Positions 51,084-63,883 of a stretch of 64,000 nt of DNA are shown here, piece by piece. Below the pieces are notes generated by a model, which saw only the letters and a program-made list of their open reading frames with translations, was not told where the DNA came from and searched no databases. This stretch comes from Cruorifilaria tuberocauda (taxonomy: Eukaryota > Nematoda > Chromadorea > Rhabditida > Onchocercidae), in contig JABVXU010000063.1 of assembly GCA_013365365.1 (NCBI GenBank), positions 1 to 64,000 on the forward strand, in the 5' to 3' direction. Numbering within the stretch: the stretch's first letter is position 1; every line of letters begins with the position of its first letter. Position numbers and translations under genes: made by a program.

Positions 51084-51983
51084 ATGATGAAGTATCGGCC
51101 AGAATTCTTCGTTTTCTTTGCTATCTTAACGGGTGAATGCTTTTTCTATTTATTGCATAATTCTCTTATATCTTATTCAGAATGTCAGATAATTTCTGTC
51201 AGATAATATTAGAGTAATATAAAAACTAGGAATGTTATGAATTAATGAGCAGACAAATTAAGGATTAACAGTTTGGTTATAGGGATCGGTTATAGGTTAA
51301 TAGGAACTCTGGTAATAATTGAAATTTGTAAAACAATTGTAATTTCTTCAGAAATAGATGATATATTAATGCTTCATTTCCGGTATTCTGATTATCCAAA
51401 TTTAACCTTCAAATTTTCAATATTTTACAAAAAAAAACAGTTCAACCTAATTTTATGTTTATGAAAAGTAAAGTTGCAAAGTAAAGATTGTTTTAATCAA
51501 AATATTAATTTTTCAGTAACAAATTGTCAGATGTGTTGCTTTGCGTGCTACTGTCCAAGCTCAAATGAAGGAGGGTCAATGTTCATTTATGTTATATTAC
51601 CGAGTTATGGACTTGGTGGATTGCAAAATGTCGCTGGATTCGGTGACCTTACCGGACTTGGAGGTCTTACAGGATTGGGAGGAATGAGAACGGGTTGTAA
51701 GTGTTATAACTAATCACAAGATTATCAAGAGTCTAATTTGATTTGATTAAAACTCATTATTGTAAATAATTTTCACTTTTTAAAGAATGTGAAAATATGG
51801 GAATGAGGAGTTTGTGACTTCGCAGCCGATTCAATATCATTCAGAAGGAATTCATTATTTGTGATGAAATAATGTCAGCGTTGTCAGAGTTATCAGATGT
51901 ATACCTCAATTTTTTCAGATGGACCAGCGGTAAATGGTTTATGTCCAGTTGGCGTCAATATCGGTGGCCAGTGCTTTGCATAA
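51084..51983 (+). CDS. Secreted Gly-rich small protein B, 97 aa (paralog of A)
   Basis: Exons 51084-51132, 51517-51696 and 51919-51983 (TAA); both introns are phase 1, exactly as in gene A. Exon 1 encodes a signal peptide, MMKYRPEFFVFFAILT. Exon 2 reads VTNCQMCCFACYCPSSNEGG, then FIYVILPSYGLGGLQN and a short FGDLTGLGGLTGLGG region. Exon 3 gives YGPAVNGLCPVGVNIGGQCF and stops after Ala. The mature peptide has five cysteines near the N-terminus (C-x2-CC-x2-C-x-C) against two in A, plus the shared C-terminal pair. It is expected to be secreted and disulfide-bonded. A role in cuticle, host interface or innate defence is possible, but nothing in the sequence proves any of these. Confidence 0.82.
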
Positions 51984-53256
51984 GGTGATTAACCGATATC
52001 AGCGATATGGTAGCTTAATTAATAGGAAAAGATGAAATTTCTTTAACACATTAACTGCTTCTGTCATGTGCATGTGATTTTAATATAGAAGCTCTCGGGA
52101 AGATCTGAAAAGGGAAACAACCTACTTCTTCCATTTCATCTTCTTCCTTTCAATTTTATGAATTTCAAATTTCTATGAGTGACTTGGATAAAGAAACTGA
52201 AAATTATTAAATTTTTTGGAAGATAATTTCATTGATAACGCATTTTGCTGGCCACTTGAGAAGTAAAGAAATTTTTCTTTGAATAAATTAAATAGCACTA
52301 TCGCGACTACGTAGCTCCAGATAATTCGAACGTAACAGTTTAACTGACAATCGTCTTTTCGATGATACATATATGATCATATGCGGATCATGAACTTTTT
52401 TCAGAGTTGTCACTTAAGACATCGATGTCAACCTTTATTAAACAATTCACGCATAACTAAATTTAGCATCAACCTTTTTCCATACTATATACCCTATCTC
52501 TGGCTGTACTAAATCTAACATTATATCAGTGACTTATTTCAAGACATTTGTGGAATTCAGTTGCTTAATTTCGTGTATTTATGCAAAAAAAGTGACTCCT
52601 TACAATTCAAGCATCCTGACGAATCAACGATTTGGATATTGTCCACTCAGCACTTCATGAGTGCAATCTTAAATGTATTCTTTCAGTGATTTCTATACTA
52701 ATCAGTATCTTGACAAGTTAATGAAACTGATCAAAATCATAATTTGCAAATGGATTAAATAAACCAATGTCTGACGTTTGCACATTCTAACAGTCCGTTA
52801 AAGCAATAATTACTGGGTATTCTTGATGAATTTTTATCGTCACCTTGCTAACATTAAGTTAGCATGAATGATGATTAGTTAGTAGCGTTAGTCATTTTTA
52901 TTAATATCAGTAATCAAATATCGCCGAAAATTTTACGAAGTGATAAGTTGTGGTTCTTTTTTGACATCATCATCAGTTCTAACAAACAACAATGTAAATT
53001 TTAACAAGAAACAATCAAATTAACTTTATTGATAAATGGAGAACTTTATAATATTTCCTTTCCAAAAATAAAAAAAAATTAATCGTACCATTCAAGTCAA
53101 TTAAAAAAGTTCGTAAAAGCCAAAACACTTTAAAAGTTAAAACTATGCCTAAATCATACATATAACACAAAAGGAAAACCATTCGAGTATATTCTGACAG
53201 ATGACTTACCGTTTTTATTAATCATTAACGGTACAGGATAGATGTTCGTCAGTTTA
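51984..53256. other. Convergent intergenic region, 1.27 kb
   Basis: Lies between the 3' ends of gene B (plus) and DBR1 (minus). No exon or RNA gene seen. Confidence 0.55.
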
Positions 53257-56200
53257 TCAACACTCGTTGAAATCTTTCAATGGCGTTGGATTACTATCAA
53301 TAATAAAATCGCTCTCATCGTCGAAAACCTAAACAATACCTTACCATTAGCTATTTAGCAAATTATAGCTATATTTATCTCACCATATATTGTTAAGAGT
53401 TGATAAAGAACTCCATACTATTCACAAAATTCACAATTTTGTTCATAGAGAAACATAATCGGAAGTAAACGAAGGAAAAGTATAAATCAATTTCCGATAA
53501 CATCAATATACCATTTTTTTAGATTCCCTCACAGTTAACCATTGCAGTAAGAAGATATTCCATTTAAACTAGAACTTAATAGGAAAAAATCGTAAAATTT
53601 CGAAACTGTTACTTCTTTTCTTTCAACAGTTCCACTTTTCATAATATCAGCTTTCGAATCGATATTTTTGTTAATGTAATATGGGATACCAAGTCCATTC
53701 ACTGAAAGTGAACAAAGCATTTCATTTAAATCTTTGATTCCAAGTTTGGCACAGAATTCTGTTGACTGAGGATTCCTGAAAAACAAACAGTTTTATGCAT
53801 TAAAATATTACTGTTACTCTTTCTCTGCCTAATTTATTTTGAAGGAAGTCATCTGTTCATAGAAAATAAATGATATGTTTTCAAATAAAAAATCTAAGCG
53901 ACATCACCAAATAATAGAACAGTGGAAATGGTGCAATGAAGAAAACAGTTCTTTTATTTCATAAACTAGGTTTTTAAATTTCATTTTAATTAAACGACTT
54001 GCATCATTGACATTTACGCTTCTCACCACTAGTGATAATGTTCGTACTTTTATCTTTTTCACAACCTCTGATTGTTAAACTTGATTCACTTTAAAACAAA
54101 TCCTTACTAATCCTCAGAGAACCTTAACATTGATCTCTATATGGGGAGAATTTTACTAGTAATAATTAATATTTCTATAAATCCATTTACCTGTAATACA
54201 ATTCTTCAGAACTATCGTCCGTTTCTCCATTCGCTTTGTGTGGGCACGCTGTCATTTTGAAATTCATTGGAATGGTAAAATCCCCGCCATATATTTCTTT
54301 CACTTTTAATAGTTCCTTTTCTGTTGGTCTGAAGTCCCAACGCTCATTTCGTGTATGTTGTGACGGCATATATATGTTCTAGAAAAAACTGTATCCTAAA
54401 TCAAAGCTATGTTTGAAAATAAGTAGCAAAAAACAGTAAACAGTAATTTAAACTATCAGTACAGAATTTTAACTGAAGATTAAGATAAAACACACGCCAC
54501 AACTTTAACTAGTACCCTTCATTATTGTATATTTACCATTATTTTTGTTTTTGGCCTGTTACAAGAACTTTTTTTTGGCACTAAAATAAAAACCAAAAAA
54601 TAGAAGTTGAAATACCATAAATGTTCAAAAAAGATATTTCATAAAAAATAACATACACTTTTGTCTACTGACGTAAGAGCGTCTGTTGCTCTCAGAATTG
54701 CTAACCATATGGGATCATATGACAGATTCAGCGAAACATTTTGGTTAACATCAAATTCTAAAGCCTAAAACGCTGAAGGGAAAAATGCATCCAATGCAAA
54801 ATAAGATGTGGTAAAGTTTTATTATATAACGAGTGACACTACAATGAAAAGCCATTCTGAAGATCATTTGATGAATACACTAAATTTGCGCTATAATCAC
54901 CTGCAGAAAATGCCTTCGCGGAAGTGGCTTATCCAATGACAGGAATCTGGTTGGTTCAAAATCATTTTCAGGATCATCTTTGTTAGAATGGGGTACCAAA
55001 GCTGCAAAAAAACAGTGCATATGCGCTGCCAACCAGTAGCGCGGCTTAAGAACCTGCAAAAAAACAAAAAATTCTTTATGACTATAGAAAGTTATTTGAA
55101 ATACTTTTATTTCAATATAGAACTAAGACACCAGTTGAAACTTTTGCAGCATTTCAGCATTAGCAAAAATTATTAAGGTCGTATGTCAGTCCCAGTAAAA
55201 ATAACAGGTAGAAGTTAAGGCGAGTTGTAATAAGGAACTGCACTCCTTATTCACACCCAATTAATCCTATGACACTTCTTCTGTTTAACCGTTTCATTAA
55301 AAGCAGAAAAACAAAAGGGATAATCTGATGCAATATAATTCAAAAGACACAAATTCCAAATCGATTGAATCAACTGGCAAATGAAATGTACGCTCCACAG
55401 GAAGGCAAAGGATTCGACAAATTTCAAACCCTTCGTGGCAAGGAAGCAACAATTTTTTTACCTTCGCATAATTCCAAATGCGTCACTAACGAGCGCAAGG
55501 AAAACCTGATTGAAGGTCACCACTAGGAACCGAACCATAAACCTACTATTTCAACAGTGATTCAAACCGCTACTCCTACTCTCATCTGTGTACAAATCCA
55601 CGTATAAAGAATGACCCGCTTATAATGTCCAAAAATCGCTAAAAATTTATTCGTCATTTACGTCCTCAATTGTTAACTACCTCAAATGCCTAAATTTGTC
55701 TAACATTAAGCATCTACCTACATGCAATAGTGTCATAGAAGCAGGATTACCAATCGCATTCTTTTTCAAATCTTCTTCAAAATATGGTTTCAATCTCAGT
55801 AATTGCTTAACATCGCCATAATCTGTAATGCCTGCTGGCCAGTCATGCGTTACCATTATATCGATTGGTGGTTCTGAAGCAAACGAAATAGTCGAAATTC
55901 TTAAAGAGTGTGCAGAACTGAATAACCGCAAAAATCAGTCCAAAAAATTCTCTATGCATACAGCAAAAATGGATATCAAAACTAGAAACAATCTAATTTA
56001 GCTATCCAATTTGGATTTGAACGGTACACAAAGTCAAGAATATGAGCTTAGTATGAATGCAATCTAGTAAAAAGAAGAGCGAGATATTAAAGCTAACACA
56101 AATTTGGTAATTGAAATTAAATCATCAATTAGGAAGACCGTGAAAGAACAAATATATAAAATTACAACAACTGATGGTTTATTTAAGACATCACAGTCCT

Positions 56201-58020
56201 AACACTTTTTTTTAATCGAAAAAATCAATTTGAAAGGAAAAATCAACATACCATTTGGATCCCACGGCTTTAATTGCCTTAGGCGAAACACATCGATTGA
56301 ACGTACGTGATAAGCAGAAATAACTGCACCATGATCGGTAAATGGCGGACGTTCCCAATGACCTTAAATGAAATAAAAATTCTCTTTCGAACTTCATGTA
56401 ATTGAAACTATTTTTTTTCCAAAATTTAAAAATAAACTCATATACGGCCATATTTTCCTGCTAGGGTATATCAAGTAAAATTTAAAACCAATTTTGGAAT
56501 TCTTAATGGAGGTATCAATCTAGCACAGATACAAGCAATCAGAAAAATAAGGAAGAGATCGCTTACCCATATTATAGTGATTTTTATTAAAGATGCCTGA
56601 AAGGCCAGCGATTCGAAGCCCTGCAAACTGCACGACGGATGCATGTCCTAAATAATAAATTTTCGGTGCAACCCATCCACCATAAGGCAATTCTTGTAGA
56701 TAACCAGATGCTTCATGATTTCCTCCAACAAAAATTGTTAAGATTGGTGCTTCCTGAAACAAAACAACAAGTGAAATAAATCTGAATTTCCAAACTAAAA
56801 TTATCGAAGTGTTATAATATTTTAACACCGTCACTTTAATGTACATTTGTTGAAATAAAGTAACGTCCATAGAAATATCATGCATATAAAATTAATCCCA
56901 AGATCTAAATTCTTCTTAAAATTTCTATTATATATCTTAAATCTTATATCTTAAATTATCTTATATCTTAAATTAAATTATTAATCTTAAATTAAAATTC
57001 TTAAAATTGAATGTGGTTGATCAAAAGCAGTTTTAAATACAATGTTTCTGTAAAAAATGATTCATGTCATATTGTTCAATATTATTTCCCGGCGCAAAGA
57101 AATTGAATCTTACTAATTCGCCAGAGTAATAGCGGTGAAAGCTTTGCAAATGCCTATATTTTTCAGGTACATGCATATGCTTTAGGTCACCGTGATTTCG
57201 AACTGCCTGAAAAATTAAATCAAATCCATAAAAAGTGAGAATTAAAAATATTTTTGTTGTAAGACGAATATTAGAACTTGTTCAAAAATTGTGAATAATT
57301 TCAAAGAACTAAACTTGCTAACGAATCTACCTTTCCAGCAGATGCTGATTGTTTGCACAGTTTCTAAAGTGACAAGAAGCTACTATTTCGTACTTCTCTG
57401 GGATAGACGAAGCACCAAAAATATCGCATTTACAGTTGAAACAATTCGACATTTCAATGCGATCAATTATAGTACTATACTGACATACTTGCTGTTTCAA
57501 AAAAAAAAACCTCCAGCTGTTTGTATTATCAGTGCAGCAAAATAGAGGTGAATACTGTTAAGCGAAGACAACATACCTCATAATCACCACAGCTAATAAG
57601 CAAATCGAATTTATAACCTTCGCGTCGTTCGATCTCCGCCAGTGTTGCATAAATTTTATCCATTTCTCCATGTGAACATCCAGCAACCGCTGCAATATTA
57701 AATTTGCTGAAAATCAAATAGTACTGTTATTTCAAGGTTGAAAGAATTCGAGTTACGAGAATTTATACACTTCTCGTCGACTGACTGTTCCTCTCATTTC
57801 TTTCAGCAAAAAAGCACCTTCATCTCCGATCTTATTATACTTGATTATTTTATAACAAGATATAACACTAACCGATATGGACCTTACGACTTAGCTTTTG
57901 CTTCTTGGCAGATTCATTAACAGCTGGATTTGAATTTGCTGAAGTGGATGGTTGTTCGTCAGATAATGCCAAGATATCGTTTTGTTCTCTCTCATATTTA
58001 TTTCTTGTGCTATCATCCAT
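53257..58020 (-). CDS. dbr-1: RNA lariat debranching enzyme DBR1, about 516 aa
   Basis: Hydrolyses the 2'-5' branch of excised intron lariats in the nucleus. Exons: 58020-57869 (tentative), 57706-57577, 57206-57114, 56753-56567, 56362-56252, 55873-55722, 55053-54901, 54764-54659, 54580-54537, 54378-54191, 53775-53613, 53328-53257 (TGA). All metallophosphoesterase ligands are present: [24 protein letters not shown] and AHMHC. Family hallmarks [22 protein letters not shown] and [16 protein letters not shown] follow. The C-terminal DBR1 domain is recognisable in ERWDF.PTE and DSNPTP. Exon 1 opens [10 protein letters not shown] 4 nt after an acceptor-like GAAACAG and would add a polar 50-residue leader with a KKQKLSRK basic patch. 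Its in-phase donor (TTA|GTGTTA) is weak, so the N-terminus is uncertain. The rest is secure. Confidence 0.95.
56932..57009. repeat. ATCTTAAAT-type tandem repeat
   Basis: Degenerate 9-12 bp direct repeats (ATCTTAAAT, ATCTTATATCTTAAAT) in the DBR1 intron between exons 3 and 4. Confidence 0.8.
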
Positions 58021-59986
58021 ATCACTGTTTCAAATGAAAACGAAGGAATCTGAGTTATAAACAAATATACAAGTTGACATATAAAGAAAACGCATGCATT
58101 CTAATCTCGTACAACTTTCCGGTTTCGGATACAAAGAAATTTACGACACGATAAGATCGATGATTCAAAGAAAATTGTGATTGAAATACAGAAGACATAA
58201 AAAGTTCAACAAATAAACATTAAAAAAAGTACAACTGTTTCAGCGAATGATTAACAGTACTATTGATTTATTCTCCAAACAGATAGTCATCAATTTCAGC
58301 AAAAATCATGCAAATTAGCACAGCAATTGTGATTATAATATTTAAACTAAAAAAAAATCTGCTAAGAAATTCATCAGCCACTGACAGAGTTTACGGAAAA
58401 GTTTACCTATAAGAATTAAATCAAGTCACCTTTTTATTTCCTTCTTCTAGTTAAAAAAACAAAGAACTGAAATCTACTAACAGAAAACATCTCAGATAAT
58501 AATAAACCATCTTCGCTTATCCCGTGACCTTAATAATAATACATCAAATACGGAAAAAAGTTAAATCGAACAAGTCGCGCTACGAAAATACCTAACCCGA
58601 ACTAGGTTGGTCCATTAATTATTAAACGTAAGCATCTATTATACGTAACAGTTGATACGATCCAGATGACAAAGCTAATCGTTTGGTGCAACCAAAGGAA
58701 TCGAATTTGGCATTACTTGGCATCAGCTTGAATTCTTGTTCAATTCATTTTGCTGAATGTGCCTAAATTTAACCGCCTATGGGAAAAGCAAGACATAAAA
58801 GATTTCCGGATCATTCCCGTAAAACATCCGGAACACACTGTAATCTAATTCATGGATGAAACTTCACAATTCGAATTACTTTTACCGCTTTCGTTGTTCA
58901 TCATGACTTCAATGCAAGTAATTTATAGTTTCAAAAGTGGTGATGTAGGACGGAATATGTTATCTGTATGCCTAAGTTACCACGCTAATGCGATCCTGAA
59001 CATCCGTTTCGTGTCAGAAATCTGTCCATTACAAGAGAAAAATTTTATAATTTTGAATTGATAAGGTTAGAAAACTATAACTAGAAAATGTGGATAGAGG
59101 AGAAATAATTTCAGAATTTTAATGTCAGAAAACACAGGTATCTAAGTGATATGCAGGCAAATTACATTACTGTAGACTGCTTCAACAATGACACTTTCTC
59201 ACCCGCACTTTAGTGCATCGTTTTATAAGAGCCACGTTGTGGTTCCAAATAAGAAGGAACAAATAAAACGGGTTTAACCCTTACGCGTAATATTCGAGAC
59301 ATTTTGCTGCTCTCACTTATATTTATTCAATATGTAATATTTGACAGCATGATTCCCATATATAAATTGTACATGCAGATTACGTCACGTACGACATATT
59401 ATATAATCTAAACTTCTAATTAATTGGGAAAACAAATAATTCTTCGCTTTATAAAGTTTCTGTACCAATATTTTCATCGTTTTTCCTTCTTTTTATAAGA
59501 CTCTTGTTCAAGACAAGAGCAATCGATTATATTATGAAATGCAGCAATGAATATGTTTCGATAAAAATTGAATCACCAAACAGAGTTCTCTTTTTCTTCT
59601 ATTTCTTTTTTGCAACTTTTTCCTCATATTATTTGTTTTCCCTTATTTTAGAAAAATTCTTTTAAGAGACATCTTTTCTTTAGAAGTATTTGTTGATGTC
59701 CACAGAAAAATTTAAACCAACATTGTAAGGATATTCAAAGGTATAAATGAAATTTTTGAATGGAAAGTGACCAAGATATTTCAACAGTTCCATAACATAA
59801 CTTGTCTCGTCTAGTTCTTGTATGGTTCACCTAAAACAGAAATAATTATCCGAATGATTCGATATTCCACAGACAAAGCATATGGCAAATTTAGAAAACA
59901 GGCATACAAAGTAGCTAGAATGAAGACAGAAATAGCACTTGCACTAGACAATATCCCTGTTGTGTAGATGAAAGTTGAAGTCACCA
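58021..59986. other. Intergenic region, about 2 kb
   Basis: Between DBR1 and the lectin gene. No convincing exon. Open frames at 58852-59061 (plus) and 59811-59999 (minus, hydrophobic) lack an ATG in good context or in-phase splicing to neighbours. Confidence 0.55.
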
Positions 59987-62912
59987 TTAATATATGCAAA
60001 GGATTTCTTGAAATATTTAATTAATATGGAAGTTTATTTATAAGCCTCCCTTTATTTGGATCTTTTGAAGCATTAAAGTGGGAATTCAAAAGATTCCATA
60101 GCAAATGTGTTACTTTTGGTTAAGGGTAAAGGAATGAATAACCAATAAAAACAGTTAGTATCGAAAATTTTGGTATAAGCTTATAACACTTACTCTGGCA
60201 TATAAACATTCTCGGCGAGAAGAAAACGTCACAATCAACGGACACCCATTCTCCTGCGTCAGCCGCATATACACAAACTTTACTACCTGTTATGTCTGGT
60301 TGTCCTGTACGCCACAAGAAAAAGTGTGCCCGACTCCCATAAGTACGACTATCCCAGTTCCAAAATCTTTGTCCTATGAAAATTTATTTTCAACTTCAGT
60401 TTCAATGATAAACAAACTCCATTATAACCATAAGGCGATATTTTAGCTATAAAATCTGTAATTCCACATACTATACAACTAATCAAAGATTTTTTGTATC
60501 ATTATTTATCTGACAGAAATATAAAAAATCCACAGAGAACGGACTGTAATCTTCTGCGGTAAAATATATCGCATTAATTTATATTTCTCTATCACAACGC
60601 AAAGGAAGCTTACACTTAAATCGAGCGCAATCCCTGAATATTGGGGATTCTTTCGCATTACTAGTAGGCAATAGAGCATTTATTCAGCCATAACTAGGAG
60701 CATAATATGATGGAAACTCTATGAACAAATCTTACAGAACTGTGATTTTCGTATGGCAGGAAGAAAACTGTACCTTTTCGCAGGCCAAGCCAGAATGATT
60801 TTCCTCCAGCAAGCCCTACAAATAAATTTTTATTTAACATTATTTACATGCGAATTCAATCAAAAGATTAAAAACCAGAGTAAAAGAAGACTAAGAAATT
60901 TAAAGGAAATATGAGATCTAACAAATTTGTGACAAAAATGTCCATTCAATTACAAAACTTTAATAACGATTGGATTAAATAATTCATTTCTAATTTTTAA
61001 AATAATTTCAAGAGGCACATTTTATCAAAGAAAAGTAACAAATATTGTTCATTTTTACCATAAACTGTCTTCGCCTCTTCCATATTTCTAATTTTGACTA
61101 TTTCACTATCCAACAAATTGCAAATTGTTCTAATTGCAAAACGTGGCACAAAATTGGTAAATCCCTGCAAGAACAACTTTAATACAAAGAGATAAAAAAA
61201 TATTAAAGGAGCAATAAACAAAACCAAACACATAAACTACAACAAATATCCTTTATAAGTTCGATAAAATAATATGTATAAGATATGATGCTAGTTTTTT
61301 TTCCGAGTCTTTTTCTCTCTTAATATCATCTAACTATTAATATATTGTCTAACCGGATATCATTAAAGTGTCAAAAAGTTTCTAAGGGTGAACAGCAAAC
61401 TAGGAAACTAGTTAATACTATTTAAAATGATATTTTAGTAAAACGAACTTAGAACTGATGTTGAAGAGAAATAAAAACAAACCGCGATATAGCATTGATT
61501 ATGACGATAAACAAATGATGTTTGACATTTTTGTCCTGAAGTAAATGAGTTTGAAAAGAGAAAAATTCGACAATGTTAGATATTCTGTAGAACTAAATAC
61601 TGTGTCTCTAATGATCACAAACGAAAAACTTCTCCTCCAATGATCCATTTTTCGGTAACATTGTGTTAAAAAGTTGAAATCTTGTGAAAAAATGTTTCGG
61701 AGAATTAAAAAATATATAAAATAAAATAAAAGAATTGACAAGATATGAGTTTGTCGGATATCACATAAATCCAGCACAGTTTATAAACTTTTAAATTCAT
61801 TGTTTAGCCTTAAGACTGCACAAATCACACTAATCTAATTACATCACAATTATAATTGCATTTCGCAAACAAGAATTTTTCAACTAACGAGTTCAATAAT
61901 TCTCTTATATCACTTATATTAGTTATAACCAATGGGAAATGCACTCTATTTAATGGTCAAAGTACTGACCCGTGTATGCAGTGGCATTGTTCGGAACAGA
62001 TGACCGAAACACTTGTTCTGAAAAAAAAAATTAGGGAAAATGATGAAGTTAGAGGACAGAAAATTGCAAGGTGATAATCCCAGTACTATTCTATTATTTG
62101 GTACAATACGTCTCCCGGTACATATTCAGTCTAACATGTCTTTTCATACACATGGGATGGATTCATTCCCGGTATGTTTTTCAATAATTAGTCTTCTATA
62201 ACATATTTCAATTTAATCAAAAATCATGGAAAAATATCTTGTTACAATTCAAGTGCTGAAACTTTACTATAACAAAATATTCAAATTAAACATTTTACGG
62301 AAGAGCAATTTTCAATAATAATTTTTATTGCGATATTTTTTATTCTACTCCACGAAAAAAAATTGTTTACTTTTGCAAAAAAAACGTGATTGATTTTTTT
62401 TTTCGTCATCATTTCTCCAATTCACGAATTTTTTTTCAACTTCATCAGTCCCTTCTTGAACCCATCCAGCGCGCACAGCCAAGTCTAGAAATTAATACAT
62501 TATACGGATGAGACCAAATTTAGACTAAAATATGATCAAAACGATTTTTTCTTACAAATTATATAGATTATATATTGTTTAACAACTGACACAAAACAGA
62601 TGATTTTCAAATAGAATTCATTTCAAAAAAACTACAAAAAAGCTGAATGCTGTACATTTTTAGTTTCTTGATCAAAGATGTTTTTTTCTTCCGATCAAGC
62701 ACTTTTAGAAAGAAAAAATAGCAGATTTCCTTTACTTCACTAAACTACCAAAGATATAATTCTTACATGATAATAAAGCATTTTCAGGAGAAAAGTTATT
62801 AGCAGTTCCCCTGTCTGGCGAATAAACTAATTCTGCCTTTAATTTCTCGCACTCCAATACCGCTTCATCGAACGTCTTTTCCACTGTTGACTTAAAGAGA
62901 AACATTTCATTA
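59987..62912 (-). CDS. C-type lectin-domain protein (one clear CTLD, one degenerate), 5' end unresolved
   Basis: Second CTLD, exons in phase: 62017-61970, 61535-61483, 61164-61059, 60815-60774, 60373-60194, 60006-59987 (TAA). It begins KCQTSFVYRHNQCYIA, continues with EEAKTVYGLAGGKSFWLGLR and FLWRTGQPDITGSKVCVYAA, and closes with GEWVSVDC and FICQ. The ligand loop reads QPD (galactose-type), but the usual WND calcium ligands are replaced by WVSVD, so canonical calcium and sugar binding is doubtful. Upstream exons 62912-62767 (FKSTVEKTFDEAVLECEKL) and 62484 to about 62440 (AGWVQEGTDEVEKKFVNW) look like the first half of another CTLD. I could not join them in phase to the rest, so the first CTLD may be incomplete or decayed. 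No signal-peptide exon was found. Probably a secreted nematode CLEC. Confidence 0.7.
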
Positions 62913-63666
62913 CTGAAATGATTTGACATATCCAACTTACCGAGCAACTATACCTGGGTGTGGATGCTATAAACGCTGTATGCTGTATGGATCAAATTTC
63001 GATTTACTTTTTCACTTAAATAATAGTAGGATTATGACTGATCCGATTAACTTAAACCTCAGAAAAGTCATATTGGGAAATTCAATCTACTAGAGAAATA
63101 AAAAATTACCACAATGATAAAAAATATCATCACTTATTACAACACTGATAGTTTAACAACTTGCAATCTCATGTTACAATGACGTAATTCTTTTATCCCA
63201 CTCTAAACATGGGAATTTTCATTCTCCAGAATAGTTATTTTCCGCATTGTCACTTCAGAAGAAAATAGACATACCGAGCAGTAGAAAGCACTATACCAAT
63301 AAAACCACTTATCGTCGTCACAGTTGAATTCTAAAAACTCTGTTTTAAAAGAGGAACAAAACATGAAAAGATCCAGCTAAATTAGATGCTCAATTTAAAT
63401 CTTCATAGCGTACTTGACTCGTCTCGTATCGTATTTTACCATCTTGGAAAAACTACGCAATTAGTTAGTCTGGTAATTCTAATTATATTGCAAAGTATGA
63501 TTTAATCAACCTATAAAACTAAAGCAGTAAAAAAAAACTGATAAATTAACTGAATAAAAACTTCGTAAGGAAAACAGTTCCTGGAGGATTGAATTGTAGC
63601 GACGAAACTCGTCTTGTATCAAGTACACTTAACAAATAAATAACCATAAGTTCGATGAGGTGTAAT
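62913..63666. other. Region upstream of the lectin gene, 0.75 kb
   Basis: May contain the 5' exon(s) of the lectin gene: an in-phase stretch ending ...FIASTPS precedes a possible 41-nt intron at 62913-62953. No start codon could be assigned. No other feature seen. Confidence 0.4.
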
Positions 63667-63883
63667 CTAATTAGACCTAGAGTTCTTCTTAAATAAATTT
63701 TTCCCGTTGTTTTTTTTCAAGCAAATATATCGGATTTGCTGCAATGCGTCAAATGTTAGCTTCTCACCATGTTGACCGATATACTTTTTCATAAAACAAT
63801 CCAAAGCTAACCGCTGAAACGCTGAACTTTCAAACAATTTTCATATAAGTCACAGAATTCATCAAACTGGCAAGCATCACATT
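63667..63883 (-). CDS. 3' end of an unidentified gene (partial, runs off right edge)
   Basis: After an acceptor-like CTGTTTCAG, an open exon reads ECDACQFDEFCDLYENC. A second frame then reads LALDCFMKKYIGQHGEKL, then TFDALQQIRYICLKKNNG, and ends NSRSN and a TAG stop at 63667. The two segments are in different frames. A 32-nt GTGACT..TTCAG intron would join them in phase, which is very short for an intron; a frameshift is the alternative. The Cys spacing suggests a secreted or zinc-binding small protein. I do not recognise it. Confidence 0.4.

Noticed and set aside
58852..59061. 69-codon plus-strand frame
   Set aside because: No signal peptide, no splice partner, no recognised similarity; expected by chance.
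59811..59999. Hydrophobic frame after the lectin domain that could be a membrane anchor
   Set aside because: The lectin exon ends in phase 1, and the in-phase reading stops at 59987; the hydrophobic frame is out of phase.
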